This document shows, in pieces, positions 17,536 through 26,712 of a stretch of 64,000 bases of DNA. The translations under genes were made by a program, and so were the position numbers. Every line of letters starts with the position of its first letter. Position 1 is the stretch's first letter. The notes beneath the pieces were generated by a model that was given only the letters and a program-made list of their open reading frames with translations, did no database searches and was not told where the DNA came from. This DNA comes from Turicibacter bilis (lineage in GTDB: Bacteria; Bacillota_I; Bacilli_A; MOL361; Turicibacteraceae): assembly GCF_024499055.1 (NCBI RefSeq), contig NZ_CP071249.1, forward strand, positions 2,597,001 to 2,661,000. Reading direction: 5' to 3'.

Positions 17536-18525
17536 ATGAATATAATTGAAATTGCGAAACTGGCAGGAGTATCAAAGTCAACCGTCTCTAGATATTTAAA
17601 TGATGGATATGTCAGCGAGGAAGCTAGCGAGAAAATAAAAGAAGTAATTGAACAAACGGGGTTTGTTCCAAGACGACAAGCTCAGGCTATGCGTTCACAA
17701 AAAACAAATTTAATTGGTATTATTGTTCCAAAAATTAGTACAGAAACAGCTGCTCGTGTCATTGAAGGAATTACTAATGAATTAAGTAACGCTGGGTATG
17801 AAGTACTAATCGGAAATACAAGTCAATCGATTGAAAAAGAATTCGATTACTTAAAAGTCTTTAAAAACCAAGTAGACGGAATTATTTTTATGGCTACTGA
17901 AATTACACCTAAACATTATGAGTTATTTGAGCAGTTACATATTCCGATTGTTGTTGTTGCTCAAAAAGTAAAGGATTATCCATGTATTGTTCATGATGAT
18001 TATCATGCATCTAAAGATGCCATTAACTATTTAATTGATAAAGGTCATCGTTCAATAGGATTTATTGGCGTTGGTGAATATGATGTTGCGGTTGGAATTG
18101 AGCGTAAAAAAGGGTATTTAGATGCTTTAGAAGAACAGAAAATTGAAGCTCAATCAGAGTATATTCAAATTGGGGATTTTAGTCATGAAAGTGGATTTAA
18201 CTTGACTAAGCATTTAATGTCGTTACCAAAACCACCAAGTGCAATTTTTGCCGTGACTGATAACTTAGCTATTGGATGTATGGAATATTTAAAAGAAAAT
18301 GGATATAAGATCCCTGACGATGTTGCAGTCATGGGGCTAGGTGATATAAAAATCGCTGCTTATATGACACCAGGGCTTACAACTGTTCATTATCATTTTC
18401 AGACGATGGGAGCTAAAAGTGCTAATCTTTTAATGCAGTTAATTCAATCAGGAAAAGAAAGCTCTAAAAATTATGAAAGCAATTTTATTTTTAATTATAG
18501 ACTTATAGAACGTGATAGTGTATAA
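17536..18525 (+). CDS. scrR: LacI-family sucrose operon repressor
   Basis: A 329-residue LacI/GalR regulator. The N-terminal helix-turn-helix is NIIEIAKLAGVSKSTVSRYL (residues 2-21), followed by the hinge helix RRQAQAMRSQKTN and a periplasmic-binding-protein-like effector domain. It is followed by two GGGAACGTTCCC palindromes and the sucrose PTS genes, so it most likely represses them until a sucrose-derived sugar phosphate binds. It has its own terminator; the downstream operon is therefore transcribed separately. Confidence 0.9.
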   Translation: MNIIEIAKLAGVSKSTVSRYLNDGYVSEEASEKIKEVIEQTGFVPRRQAQAMRSQKTNLIGIIVPKISTETAARVIEGITNELSNAGYEVLIGNTSQSIEKEFDYLKVFKNQVDGIIFMATEITPKHYELFEQLHIPIVVVAQKVKDYPCIVHDDYHASKDAINYLIDKGHRSIGFIGVGEYDVAVGIERKKGYLDALEEQKIEAQSEYIQIGDFSHESGFNLTKHLMSLPKPPSAIFAVTDNLAIGCMEYLKENGYKIPDDVAVMGLGDIKIAAYMTPGLTTVHYHFQTMGAKSANLLMQLIQSGKESSKNYESNFIFNYRLIERDSV

Positions 18526-18556
18526 TAATCTTCGTGATGAAGGTTATTATTTTTTT
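18522..18556 (+). terminator. Terminator of scrR
   Basis: AATAATCTTC (18524-18533) pairs with GAAGGTTATT (18539-18548) around GTGAT, followed by ATTTTTTT. Confidence 0.8.
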
Positions 18557-18565
18557 GAACCTGAT

Positions 18566-18577
18566 GGGAACGTTCCC
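18566..18577. promoter_or_regulatory. ScrR operator O1
   Basis: GGGAACGTTCCC is a perfect 12-bp palindrome with the central CG typical of LacI-family operators. It is the first of two identical copies between scrR and scrA. Confidence 0.8.
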
Positions 18578-18662
18578 GCAAAAATCTCATTAAGTAACCA
18601 TAAAAACCAATTATAAATACAGTCCAAAAAGAAAGCGTTAATTTATTTTTTTAGGACTTTGT

Positions 18663-18674
18663 GGGAACGTTCCC
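18663..18674. promoter_or_regulatory. ScrR operator O2
   Basis: Second GGGAACGTTCCC, flanked by TTTGT and TCAAAG. Centre-to-centre distance to O1 is 97 bp, about nine helical turns. About 180 bases of leader separate it from scrA; apart from the RBS AGGAGGAG I see no clear element there. Confidence 0.8.
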
Positions 18675-18856
18675 TCAAAGAAACTCAAAGTAGTAAACAT
18701 TGAAGTGAGAAAAATGGAAAACAATAATGGCGTTTAGAAGAAATAATAAGTCGTCAGCTCAATGAAACAATGTATCATCTTCAACTATATATTAGTCATC
18801 CTAAAATGATTAGTATATTTACTTGTAGACAGGATACTTAGGAGGAGTAAAAAGTT

Positions 18857-20230
18857 ATGACAAACCCAAATTATGCCGAAGTCGCTAAGGTTATTCTTGA
18901 AGCAATCGGTGGAAAAGATAATGTTGCTAGTGCTGCGCATTGTGCGACACGCTTACGTTTAGTTTTAAACGATGAGTCAAAAGTAAATAAAGCAGAAATT
19001 GAAAAAATGGATATTGTTAAAGGTGTATTTTCAACAGCGGGACAGTTCCAAATTATTATTGGACAAGGAACAGTTAATCGCGTGTATGCTGAATTAGCAG
19101 CACTTGCTGGAATTCAAGAGATGAGTACAGCAGATGTTAAAGATGCAGCAATGGAAAAATTAAATCCATTCCAACGCTTCTGTCGTATGCTATCAAACAT
19201 CTTTGTACCAATTATTCCTGCAATCGTTGCGGCAGGTTTATTAATGGGGATTTTAGGGGTCGTTGATAAAGTTGGTTTAGGACACTTAACTGATACTTGG
19301 TGGTTCATGTTATTAGATATGTTCTCATCTGCGGCATTTAATTTCTTACCAATCTTAATCGCAATTTCAGCCGCAAAGCAATTCAAATGTAATCCTTACT
19401 TAGCAGCCACAATTGGTGGAATTATGATTCACCCTGCATTACAAAATGCTTGGACATCAGGAACTGGTTATGAAACAGTTAATGTATTAGGAATCATTGA
19501 TATGCCTTTACTTGGATATCAAGGAACGGTATTACCAATTTTAATCGTTATCTTTGTAATGTCATATATTGAAAAATATACACGTAAATATATGCCTAAA
19601 ATGTTAGATATTTTATTAACGCCATTAATCACTGTATTAGTGACAGGATTCTTAGCGTTAGTTGTTATTGGACCAATTGCTAATACAGTAGGTTCAGCAA
19701 TTTCAACATTCTTTACATATGCCTTAAATAACTTCGGTATCTTCGCGGGATTATTATTAGGTGGATCTTATTCATCAATCGTAATCACTGGTATTCATCA
19801 TAGTTTCCATGCTGTTGAGTTAGAGTTAATTGGAAATACTGGATTTAACTCATTATTACCAATTTGGTCAATGGCAAACGTAGCACAAGGTGGGGCAGCA
19901 TTCGCTGTTTACTTCTTAGCTAAAAATAAAAAAACAAAAGCAATTGCTTTACCATCTGCCATTAGTTGTTTATTTGGTGTAACTGAAGCAGCAATTTTTG
20001 GGGTAAACATGAAGTATGGTCGTCCATTCATCGGAGCTGCAATTGGTGGGGCTTTAGGTGGAGCTTACATTGTATTCTCTAAAGTTGTATTTACAGCTGT
20101 TGGAGTAACTGGACTTCCGGCCTTAGCAATTTCTGCACCTGGAACAACATTAAACTATTTAATTGCAATGGGAATTGCAGTTGTAGGAGCTTTCATTGCG
20201 ACATGGATTCTTGGGATTAAAGAAGACTAA
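18857..20230 (+). CDS. scrA: Sucrose-specific PTS transporter, EIIBC
   Basis: Phosphotransferase permease of 457 residues that imports sucrose as sucrose 6-phosphate. The EIIB domain (about 1-90) carries the phosphorylated cysteine in AAHCATRLRL; the EIIC domain (about 105-455) has about ten membrane helices with GIHHSFHAVE and GVTEAAIFGVN, typical of the glucose-sucrose family. There is no EIIA domain, so it must borrow one encoded elsewhere. First gene of the scrAKB operon, with an AGGAGGAG site. Confidence 0.92.
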   Translation: MTNPNYAEVAKVILEAIGGKDNVASAAHCATRLRLVLNDESKVNKAEIEKMDIVKGVFSTAGQFQIIIGQGTVNRVYAELAALAGIQEMSTADVKDAAMEKLNPFQRFCRMLSNIFVPIIPAIVAAGLLMGILGVVDKVGLGHLTDTWWFMLLDMFSSAAFNFLPILIAISAAKQFKCNPYLAATIGGIMIHPALQNAWTSGTGYETVNVLGIIDMPLLGYQGTVLPILIVIFVMSYIEKYTRKYMPKMLDILLTPLITVLVTGFLALVVIGPIANTVGSAISTFFTYALNNFGIFAGLLLGGSYSSIVITGIHHSFHAVELELIGNTGFNSLLPIWSMANVAQGGAAFAVYFLAKNKKTKAIALPSAISCLFGVTEAAIFGVNMKYGRPFIGAAIGGALGGAYIVFSKVVFTAVGVTGLPALAISAPGTTLNYLIAMGIAVVGAFIATWILGIKED

Positions 20231-20252
20231 TTAAATAAATTCATAGATGGAA

Positions 20253-20287
20253 AATGGATAATGGGGGACTCTCCGTTATTCATTTTT
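20253..20287 (+). terminator. Intra-operon hairpin between scrA and scrK
   Basis: AATGGATAATGG (20253-20264) pairs with CCGTTATTCATT (20273-20284) over 12 bp (two G-T pairs) around an eight-base loop and is followed by a short T run, then C. It looks like a leaky terminator or a stabilising 3' hairpin that would make scrA mRNA more abundant than scrK-scrB. Confidence 0.65.
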
Positions 20288-20317
20288 CTGTATTATAGCA
20301 AAAAGGAGAACGGTATC

Positions 20318-21286
20318 ATGAAAAAAGTTATTTCAATTGGAGAAGCATTAATCGATTTCATTCCACAACAAAAAGGAGTAGCACTTAAAGATGTAGAAGG
20401 ATTTTTACGTGTGCCAGGTGGAGCTCCATTAAACGTTGCAGCAGCTGTCGCTAAATTAGGTGGAAAAGCACAAATGTTAACAAAATTAGGGATGGATGGA
20501 TTCGGAGATGCAATCTTAGAAGAAGTTAAGCCATTAGGTGTAGATGTTTCACGTGTAGGACGTACAAATCAAGCTAATACAGCATTAGCATTCGTTTCTT
20601 TAAAAGAAGATGGAGAGCGTGATTTCTCATTCTATCGTAATCCAAGTGCCGATATGTTATTAAGTGAAGATGAAATTCATGAAGAAGATTTTGAAAATGG
20701 ATCAATCTTACACTTCTGTTCTGTTAGCTTGATTGATGCACCAATTAAACAAGCTCATAAAAAAGCTATTGAGTATGCAACAAAATATAACGGAATCATC
20801 AGCTTTGATCCTAACGTTCGTTTACCATTATGGGAGTCACCAGAAGCTTGCCGTCAAGCTATTTTAGAATTTTTACCTTTATCAAATATTGTTAAAATTA
20901 GTGATGAAGAATTAGAATTCATTACTGGAATTAAAGATGAGCAAGAAGCATTAAAATCATTATTCGTTGGAAATGTAGAAGTTGTTATTTATACAAAAGG
21001 GACAAATGGATCAGACTTCATCACAAAAGAACGAAAAGTGACTGTTCCATCGTTTACAGTAAAAGCTGAAGATACAACAGGAGCAGGAGATTCATATATC
21101 GGTTCGTTCTTATATCAAGTTGCTCAAACAGTTAATACGTTAGAAGAGTTAGTTCAATTAGATGAAGTAAAAGTGACTGAAATCATGACATTTAGCGCAG
21201 CAACTGCAGCATTAACTGTTTCTAAAAAAGGTGCCATTGCAGCATTACCTACAAAAGAAGCAGTGATTGAAATGATGAATCGATAA
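20318..21286 (+). CDS. scrK: Fructokinase (PfkB family)
   Basis: ATP-dependent sugar kinase of 322 residues that phosphorylates the fructose released from sucrose 6-phosphate. The N-terminal ribokinase signature is GGAPLNVAAAVAKLGG (about 35-50); the C-terminal DTTGAGDSYIGSFL (about 250-263) contains the catalytic Asp. ATG at 20318 is chosen because AAAAGGAGAA lies just upstream; an earlier in-frame start falls inside the hairpin. Between scrA and scrB in the operon. Confidence 0.9.
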   Translation: MKKVISIGEALIDFIPQQKGVALKDVEGFLRVPGGAPLNVAAAVAKLGGKAQMLTKLGMDGFGDAILEEVKPLGVDVSRVGRTNQANTALAFVSLKEDGERDFSFYRNPSADMLLSEDEIHEEDFENGSILHFCSVSLIDAPIKQAHKKAIEYATKYNGIISFDPNVRLPLWESPEACRQAILEFLPLSNIVKISDEELEFITGIKDEQEALKSLFVGNVEVVIYTKGTNGSDFITKERKVTVPSFTVKAEDTTGAGDSYIGSFLYQVAQTVNTLEELVQLDEVKVTEIMTFSAATAALTVSKKGAIAALPTKEAVIEMMNR

Positions 21287-21305
21287 TTTTTAGGAGGATG
21301 TGAGG

Positions 21306-22736
21306 ATGATGACAAAACAACAGTTTATTAACCAAATTGCTGCAGAAAAAGCGAATCAGTTACCCATAGTTAATGGGGATGAGTGGCGTAATAAATTTCA
21401 TCTCATGGCACCTATTGGTTGGATTAATGATCCAAACGGATTATGTTATTTTAAAGGATTATATCATGTGTTTTATCAATATTCACCCCTAGATGCGAAA
21501 GGTGGATTAAAGTTCTGGGGACATTATACATCACCAGATATGGTAAACTGGACAGAGCATGAAGTAGCCTTATTCCCAGACATCGCTTCAGATGTAGATG
21601 GGGTTTATTCAGGATCTGCTTTAGTTCATAATGATGAAATGTATTTATTCTATACTGGAAATGTTAAACATAAAGGTGATCATGATTACATTTTAACGGG
21701 ACGAGAGCAAAATGTAATTATGGTTAAATCGACAGATGGGTTTAATTTCTCTGAAAAACAAATTTTATTAACTAATGAAGATTATCCTAAAAATATGGGA
21801 TTACATGTTCGTGATCCAAAGGTTTGGGAAGAAGATGGAATCTTCTACATGGTATTAGGTGCTCGTTCAGTAGATGATAAAGGATATGTCTTACTATATA
21901 AATCAACTAACTTAACTGATTGGGAATTAGTTAGTGTTCCAGCTGGTGGATTAGATGACATGGGGTATATGTGGGAATGTCCAGATACGTTCAAGTTAGA
22001 TGGAAAAGACATCTTCATGTTCTCTCCACAAGGAATGGATGCTAAAGGATTAAAGTATCATAATGTTTATCAAAGTGGATATGCTGTTGGATCATTTGAT
22101 GAAAATAAACAAATATTGTCATTAGGTGCTTTTGATGAATTAGATCGTGGCTTTGACTTTTATGCACCACAAACATTTAAAAATCATGATGGACGTATCA
22201 TTATGTATGGATGGGCTGGTGTACCTGATGCCGTTGAACACATCAATCCAACTATTGAAAAAGGATGGCAACATTGTTTAACGTTACCACGTGAATTAAT
22301 TTTAAAAGGTGAAAAATTATATCAAGTGCCAGTAGAAGAGTTAAAAGTACTGCGTAAACATGAAACAATCATTAAAGAGATTAATTTAGCTCAATCACAA
22401 GTATTCGAATTATTTGAAAATAATACATACGAATTAAACCTAGACTTCACAAATGTAACTACCTTTGAATTAGATTTCCGTGAAGATTGTCAATTAACAT
22501 TTAAAGATGGAATTTTTACATTATCATTAGGTGAAAGTGGATACGGACGTGATTACCGTCGTGTTGAGATTAAAGCTATCTCAAATGTACGTATCTATTC
22601 TGATAACTCAATCTTAGAGGTTTATTTAAATGAAGGGGCTGAAGTTTTCACTTCACGTATTTATAATAAAAGATTAGATAAAACATTAACTTTATCAGGA
22701 ACAGGTGACGTTACGTTAACTAAATGGTCATTGTAG
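21306..22736 (+). CDS. scrB: Sucrose-6-phosphate hydrolase (GH32)
   Basis: Glycoside hydrolase family 32 enzyme of 476 residues that splits sucrose 6-phosphate into glucose 6-phosphate and fructose. The nucleophile motif is WINDPNG (Asp), the RDP motif is HVRDPKVW and the acid/base glutamate lies in WECPDTF. The five-bladed propeller is followed by a C-terminal beta-sandwich (about 340-476). AGGAGG at 21292-21297 is eight bases from ATG 21306; an upstream GTG (21300) is too close to it. Confidence 0.93.
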   Translation: MMTKQQFINQIAAEKANQLPIVNGDEWRNKFHLMAPIGWINDPNGLCYFKGLYHVFYQYSPLDAKGGLKFWGHYTSPDMVNWTEHEVALFPDIASDVDGVYSGSALVHNDEMYLFYTGNVKHKGDHDYILTGREQNVIMVKSTDGFNFSEKQILLTNEDYPKNMGLHVRDPKVWEEDGIFYMVLGARSVDDKGYVLLYKSTNLTDWELVSVPAGGLDDMGYMWECPDTFKLDGKDIFMFSPQGMDAKGLKYHNVYQSGYAVGSFDENKQILSLGAFDELDRGFDFYAPQTFKNHDGRIIMYGWAGVPDAVEHINPTIEKGWQHCLTLPRELILKGEKLYQVPVEELKVLRKHETIIKEINLAQSQVFELFENNTYELNLDFTNVTTFELDFREDCQLTFKDGIFTLSLGESGYGRDYRRVEIKAISNVRIYSDNSILEVYLNEGAEVFTSRIYNKRLDKTLTLSGTGDVTLTKWSL

Positions 22737-22744
22737 TGTTAATG

Positions 22745-22776
22745 AAGGGGTAATCATTTTAGGTTATCCCTTTTTT
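22745..22776 (+). terminator. Terminator of the scr operon
   Basis: AAGGGGTAATC pairs with GGTTATCCCTT over 11 bp (two G-T pairs) around a loop of six bases, followed by a run of T. Confidence 0.8.
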
Positions 22777-22838
22777 GATGAAAGATATGGCGTTATAATT
22801 GTTGAAAAGATATAGGATTGAGAAGAAAAGCGATAAAT

Positions 22839-22864
22839 AAAAACACAGCATGGCTGTGTTTTTG
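22839..22864 (-). terminator. Terminator of the DEAD-box helicase gene
   Basis: AAAAACACAGC and GCTGTGTTTTT form an 11-bp stem with a three-base loop immediately beyond the stop of the minus-strand helicase; it could act in both directions. Confidence 0.75.
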
Positions 22865-23992
22865 TTATTTTGTTTTGCGTAATTCTTCCTTTAATTGACG
22901 CTTTGGTAAGTTGCGACGTAGTTTACGTTCAATCATATTAAATTCGAGATTATCTTTTGGTGCGACAAACATACATGTGTATCCATCTTCACCTGCACGA
23001 CCTGTACGCCCAATACGATGAATATAAATCTCAGGTGTTTCTGGAACATCATAGTTATAAATATGAGTCACACCACTAATATCAAGTCCACGTGAAGCAA
23101 CATCTGTTGCAATTAAGTATTGTAAATCTGCATCACGGAAGGATTTTAAGATACGTTCACGCTTATTTTGTGCAATATCACTATGAATGACTTGAACGTT
23201 AAATCCACGTTTTTTCATTTTAGCAAATAATTCATCGGCGCGACGCTTAGTACGAGCAAAGATAATGGCTAAGAATGGATTATCTTCTTCAAGAACTTGG
23301 CAAAGTGTATCTGCCTTCCAACGATCCGTTGTTTCAATTACTTCTTGACGAATCGTATCAATCGTCACCTTCTTAGGTTCAATCGTTACCATTGTTGGTG
23401 AGTAAGTATAGTGGTAAGCAAGTTTTTTAACATTTGGTGCCATCGTTGCAGAGAAACATAAGGTTTGGCGGTTACGTGGCGTCGCTCTTAAAATTTGATC
23501 AACTTCATTTCTAAATCCCATTAATAACATTTGATCTGCTTCATCAATGACGACTGTTTTAACTTTATTTAAATCTATTGTTCCACGTTCAATATGGTCA
23601 ATTAATCGTCCAGGAGTTGCAATGATTAAATGAATAGTACCTTTTAATTTATTTAGCTGAGAACCGATATTGCGTCCTCCGTAAGCTGCTAACACATTAA
23701 TAGCTTTTCCTTTAGCTAATTGATTAGCTTCTTCTGTAATTTGTAAAGCTAACTCTCGAGTAGGCGTGATAATTAATGCTTGAGTTGCACAGACATCAGG
23801 TGAAATATTTTCAAATAATGGTAATAAGAAAGCTAATGTTTTTCCGGTTCCTGTTTGAGCCTGAGCAATTACATCTTTATAGTCTTTAATTAATGGAATA
23901 CACTCTTCTTGAATTGAAGTAGGAGTTGTAATTCCTGATTTTTTTAAAACTTGAACCAATGGTTCACTAATCCCTAAATCTTTAAAATTCAT
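22865..23992 (-). CDS. DEAD-box RNA helicase (YfmL-like, compact)
   Basis: ATP-dependent RNA helicase of 375 residues with all core motifs: Q motif (TPTSIQEE), AQTGTGKT, PTRELA, VIDEADQM, SAT, and HRIGRTGRAG near the end. It consists of the two RecA-like domains and only a short basic tail (RRNLPKRQLKEELRKTK), so it lacks the long C-terminal extensions of CshA/DbpA-type enzymes; this size matches YfmL-like helicases. Role in ribosome assembly or mRNA turnover is inferred. Single-gene unit. Confidence 0.88.
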   Translation of the reverse strand: MNFKDLGISEPLVQVLKKSGITTPTSIQEECIPLIKDYKDVIAQAQTGTGKTLAFLLPLFENISPDVCATQALIITPTRELALQITEEANQLAKGKAINVLAAYGGRNIGSQLNKLKGTIHLIIATPGRLIDHIERGTIDLNKVKTVVIDEADQMLLMGFRNEVDQILRATPRNRQTLCFSATMAPNVKKLAYHYTYSPTMVTIEPKKVTIDTIRQEVIETTDRWKADTLCQVLEEDNPFLAIIFARTKRRADELFAKMKKRGFNVQVIHSDIAQNKRERILKSFRDADLQYLIATDVASRGLDISGVTHIYNYDVPETPEIYIHRIGRTGRAGEDGYTCMFVAPKDNLEFNMIERKLRRNLPKRQLKEELRKTK

Positions 23993-24345
23993 AATGACAT
24001 ACCTTTCGTTCTTGTATTCAATTAATCATACCATAGTCTATGCAAAAATACATGAGTAATTAATTTATAGTGATTTATAATTGATATACTGTGTTTACAA
24101 TTAAGATTGAAGTGACGTAATCCGTTGATTATAGTAATAAAATACTTGGTGATAAAAAGTAAAGGGGGAATTCTTTAGCAAAAGGAAACTAATAAAATAT
24201 TATTGTTAATAATGCTTTGCAGAAAAAAAGAACATATAGTGTATTTTTGTATTAAAAACTATATGAAAAGTCGATACATTTAATCTGTTATATGTTAGAA
24301 TTTAACTGACATAGGTAAAAACTGGGAAGGTGATGGAGGCTGAAA
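23993..24345. other. Intergenic region, no gene seen
   Basis: About 350 AT-rich bases between divergent genes. Apart from the GGAGG site at 24335-24339, only an 8-bp inverted repeat (CATATAGT at 24233 / ACTATATG at 24258) stands out. No known riboswitch, including the c-di-GMP types, could be recognised. Promoters for both flanking genes should be here but no clear -35/-10 pair was found. Confidence 0.5.
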
Positions 24346-26478
24346 CTGAATAACGTAAGTCCAAAAGTTAAATGTTTATACGATAAATTTTTTGAAACTG
24401 AATCAGATATAGAGAAGGTATTAACATTTGTTGCTGAACAGAGAAGGTGCAATGAAGTCTCTACAAGTGAGATTAAGCAATTAATTTCAATAATGAGAAG
24501 TCAGCAATTTAATCTTATTGCGGCTAAGTTGCTTAATATGTTAGGATATTTATTGCTTAATCAAGGGGAGACACAGGCGGCTATTGATTTGTGGGATGAG
24601 GCTATATCAATTTTTGAAAAAAATGAAGATGAAGCTGGGATAGTCCAAAGTTACAGTGGTTTAATGTGTGGTTATTTTAACCTTGGCCTATATGATGAGA
24701 GTATTGATTTTGGAGTGAAGGGACTAAGACTGGCACAGGAATCAGGGGATGATCAATTATTACTATTAACGTTAGGAAATATTGCATTTAATTATTATGC
24801 ATTAGAAAAATATGAGGAAGCAAAAGAAGCAGTAAAATTGATAAGATGTTTAAAAGAACCAGTCGTGGAGGGGAATAAAGTATCTTTAGATCAGTTAGAA
24901 GCTGGCATTTGTTTAGTCGATAATAATCTTGAGGAAGCTAAGTATTTGATTGATCGTGCTTATGAACGAGTACTTAACCTTAATCATCCGGCATTATTGT
25001 CAGAAACTTTACGTATGAGAGGAAAAGTTTATTATCAACTTGGTGATGATAAAGTATATGAGGAAAGCTTTGAAGAATCAATTCGTCTAGCACAGGAAGG
25101 AAATTTTTTAGAATACCTGGCACAAACGTATTATGAGTGGGGGAAAATCGAGTTAGCGAAGGATAATAAATTAAGAGGAGAGCTATTTCTGTTAGAAGCT
25201 AATCATTACGTTAAGCGTCTTGGAAGTCCATTACTATCTGTTAATATATGTAGGGTTTTAATTGAATTTTATAAATCATTAAATATTTTTGAACTTGCCT
25301 TGCATTATTATGAAAAATGTTCGGAAGTAGAAAGAAAGGCTCACCTAAAGCGTTCTGAGCTTTGGGAGAAGCGAATTAATCGAGAGAAATATATTAGTGA
25401 AGCAAAGATTTTTAAGTCACTCTATGATGAATTAGAAACTATTTCTCATATCGGTCGTTCGTTTACAGAAACATTAAGTTTGGAAAAATTAATCATTCAT
25501 GTTCATGAACAACTTTCTAAAATGATGGATACGACTGTATTAGCTATTACAGAGGTTAACGAAGAGAAAAATTGCTTAGACTATTTAATATATTTAGAAT
25601 CAGGTAATCGATTGAACTCTGGATATGTTAGCTTAGACGATGAGAATAGTTTAGGCGTTTATTGTATTAAACAAAAGGAAAATTTAATTATTAATAATTT
25701 AGATGAAGAATATGAACTATATCAGTTAAAAAAGGATGAAACGATTTCATTTCAAAAAGGTATTAAATCCATACTTTGTTGTCCTTTAATCATTCGTAAT
25801 GAAGTTAAAGGGTATATTACTGTTCAATCTTATGAAATTAACTCATACACTCAACGCGATTTAACTAAGTTAAGTGTTTTAGCTTCTTATATTATTATTG
25901 CTTTAGAAAATGCTAAGTTATATCGTCAAACAGCTTATTTGGCTCGCTATGATGGATTAACAAGTTTATATAATCGAGTAGAGGCACTAAAAAAAGGAGA
26001 AAAATTATATCGGCTAGCTAAACATAAAAATCCAATGAGTGTTATCATGATTGATATTGATCATTTTAAACTTATTAATGATACATATGGTCATCAAATA
26101 GGTGATCAAGTTATTCAACTATTTAGTAATTTATTGAAGACCAAGCGTAATCGTGATACGGTAATTGGGAGATATGGAGGAGAAGAGTTTATCATCTTTT
26201 TAAATCATCGGAATATTGATCAAGCTTGTGAATTTGCAGAACAATTAAGAGAAGAATTGAAGGAGCTTAGTTTTAGATTTAATCAATTAGGAATAAAAGA
26301 AGTGACAGCAAGTTTAGGCGTTCACGAGTATCGATTTAATGAAGATTTGTTAGACAATGGAATTTATGCAGCGGATCAAGCAATGTATCATTCAAAAACC
26401 AATGGACGTGATCAAGTGACAAGCTACAGGAGATTAAAATTAGAAAAATTAGCTCCCTCAAAAGTAAGTGAAAATTAA
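24346..26478 (+). CDS. TPR-GAF-GGDEF diguanylate cyclase, probable CTG start
   Basis: Predicted soluble sensor of about 710 residues. An N-terminal array of TPR-like helical repeats (to about 340) is followed by a GAF domain (about 370-520) and a C-terminal GGDEF domain with GRYGGEEFIIFL, the active GGEEF signature, so it can probably make c-di-GMP. The first ATG (24493) has no RBS. The frame is open and protein-like upstream to a TGA at 24331, and GGAGG (24335-24339) stands six bases before CTG at 24346, reading NNVSPKVKCLYDKFF. I therefore place the start at CTG. No EAL domain or other c-di-GMP gene is nearby. Single-gene unit. Confidence 0.78.
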   Translation: MNNVSPKVKCLYDKFFETESDIEKVLTFVAEQRRCNEVSTSEIKQLISIMRSQQFNLIAAKLLNMLGYLLLNQGETQAAIDLWDEAISIFEKNEDEAGIVQSYSGLMCGYFNLGLYDESIDFGVKGLRLAQESGDDQLLLLTLGNIAFNYYALEKYEEAKEAVKLIRCLKEPVVEGNKVSLDQLEAGICLVDNNLEEAKYLIDRAYERVLNLNHPALLSETLRMRGKVYYQLGDDKVYEESFEESIRLAQEGNFLEYLAQTYYEWGKIELAKDNKLRGELFLLEANHYVKRLGSPLLSVNICRVLIEFYKSLNIFELALHYYEKCSEVERKAHLKRSELWEKRINREKYISEAKIFKSLYDELETISHIGRSFTETLSLEKLIIHVHEQLSKMMDTTVLAITEVNEEKNCLDYLIYLESGNRLNSGYVSLDDENSLGVYCIKQKENLIINNLDEEYELYQLKKDETISFQKGIKSILCCPLIIRNEVKGYITVQSYEINSYTQRDLTKLSVLASYIIIALENAKLYRQTAYLARYDGLTSLYNRVEALKKGEKLYRLAKHKNPMSVIMIDIDHFKLINDTYGHQIGDQVIQLFSNLLKTKRNRDTVIGRYGGEEFIIFLNHRNIDQACEFAEQLREELKELSFRFNQLGIKEVTASLGVHEYRFNEDLLDNGIYAADQAMYHSKTNGRDQVTSYRRLKLEKLAPSKVSEN

Positions 26479-26485
26479 AGAATTA

Positions 26486-26535
26486 AAAAACCTGAGATAA
26501 TCGACCAAGTTGGTGTTATTTAATCAGGTTTTTCT
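26486..26535 (+). terminator. Terminator of the GGDEF gene
   Basis: AAAACCTGA (26487-26495) pairs with TCAGGTTTT (from 26524), with further GATAAT/GTTATT pairing inside, followed by TTCTTTTT. Confidence 0.75.
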
Positions 26536-26712
26536 TTTTGGGAAATGATTTTTAAGAGATTAATTTAAGGGTAGAGATTTTTTTATGACTCGTCTGTTTA
26601 AAAGGCTATTTTTTATTTGAATGAAATGATATTACGCTAAGATGAAACATACTATTTATTAGAAACCTTAAAGCTTGATGAGCAATATGGCAAAGAGTGA
26701 AAGAGGTGTCTT

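Noticed and set aside
18631-18645. Candidate catabolite-responsive element (GAAAGCGTTAAT) between the scr operators
   Set aside because: Too many mismatches to the cre consensus; not supported without a matrix score.
24233-24265. 8-bp inverted repeat upstream of the GGDEF gene
   Set aside because: No T run, no known operator match, and such repeats are expected by chance in AT-rich DNA.
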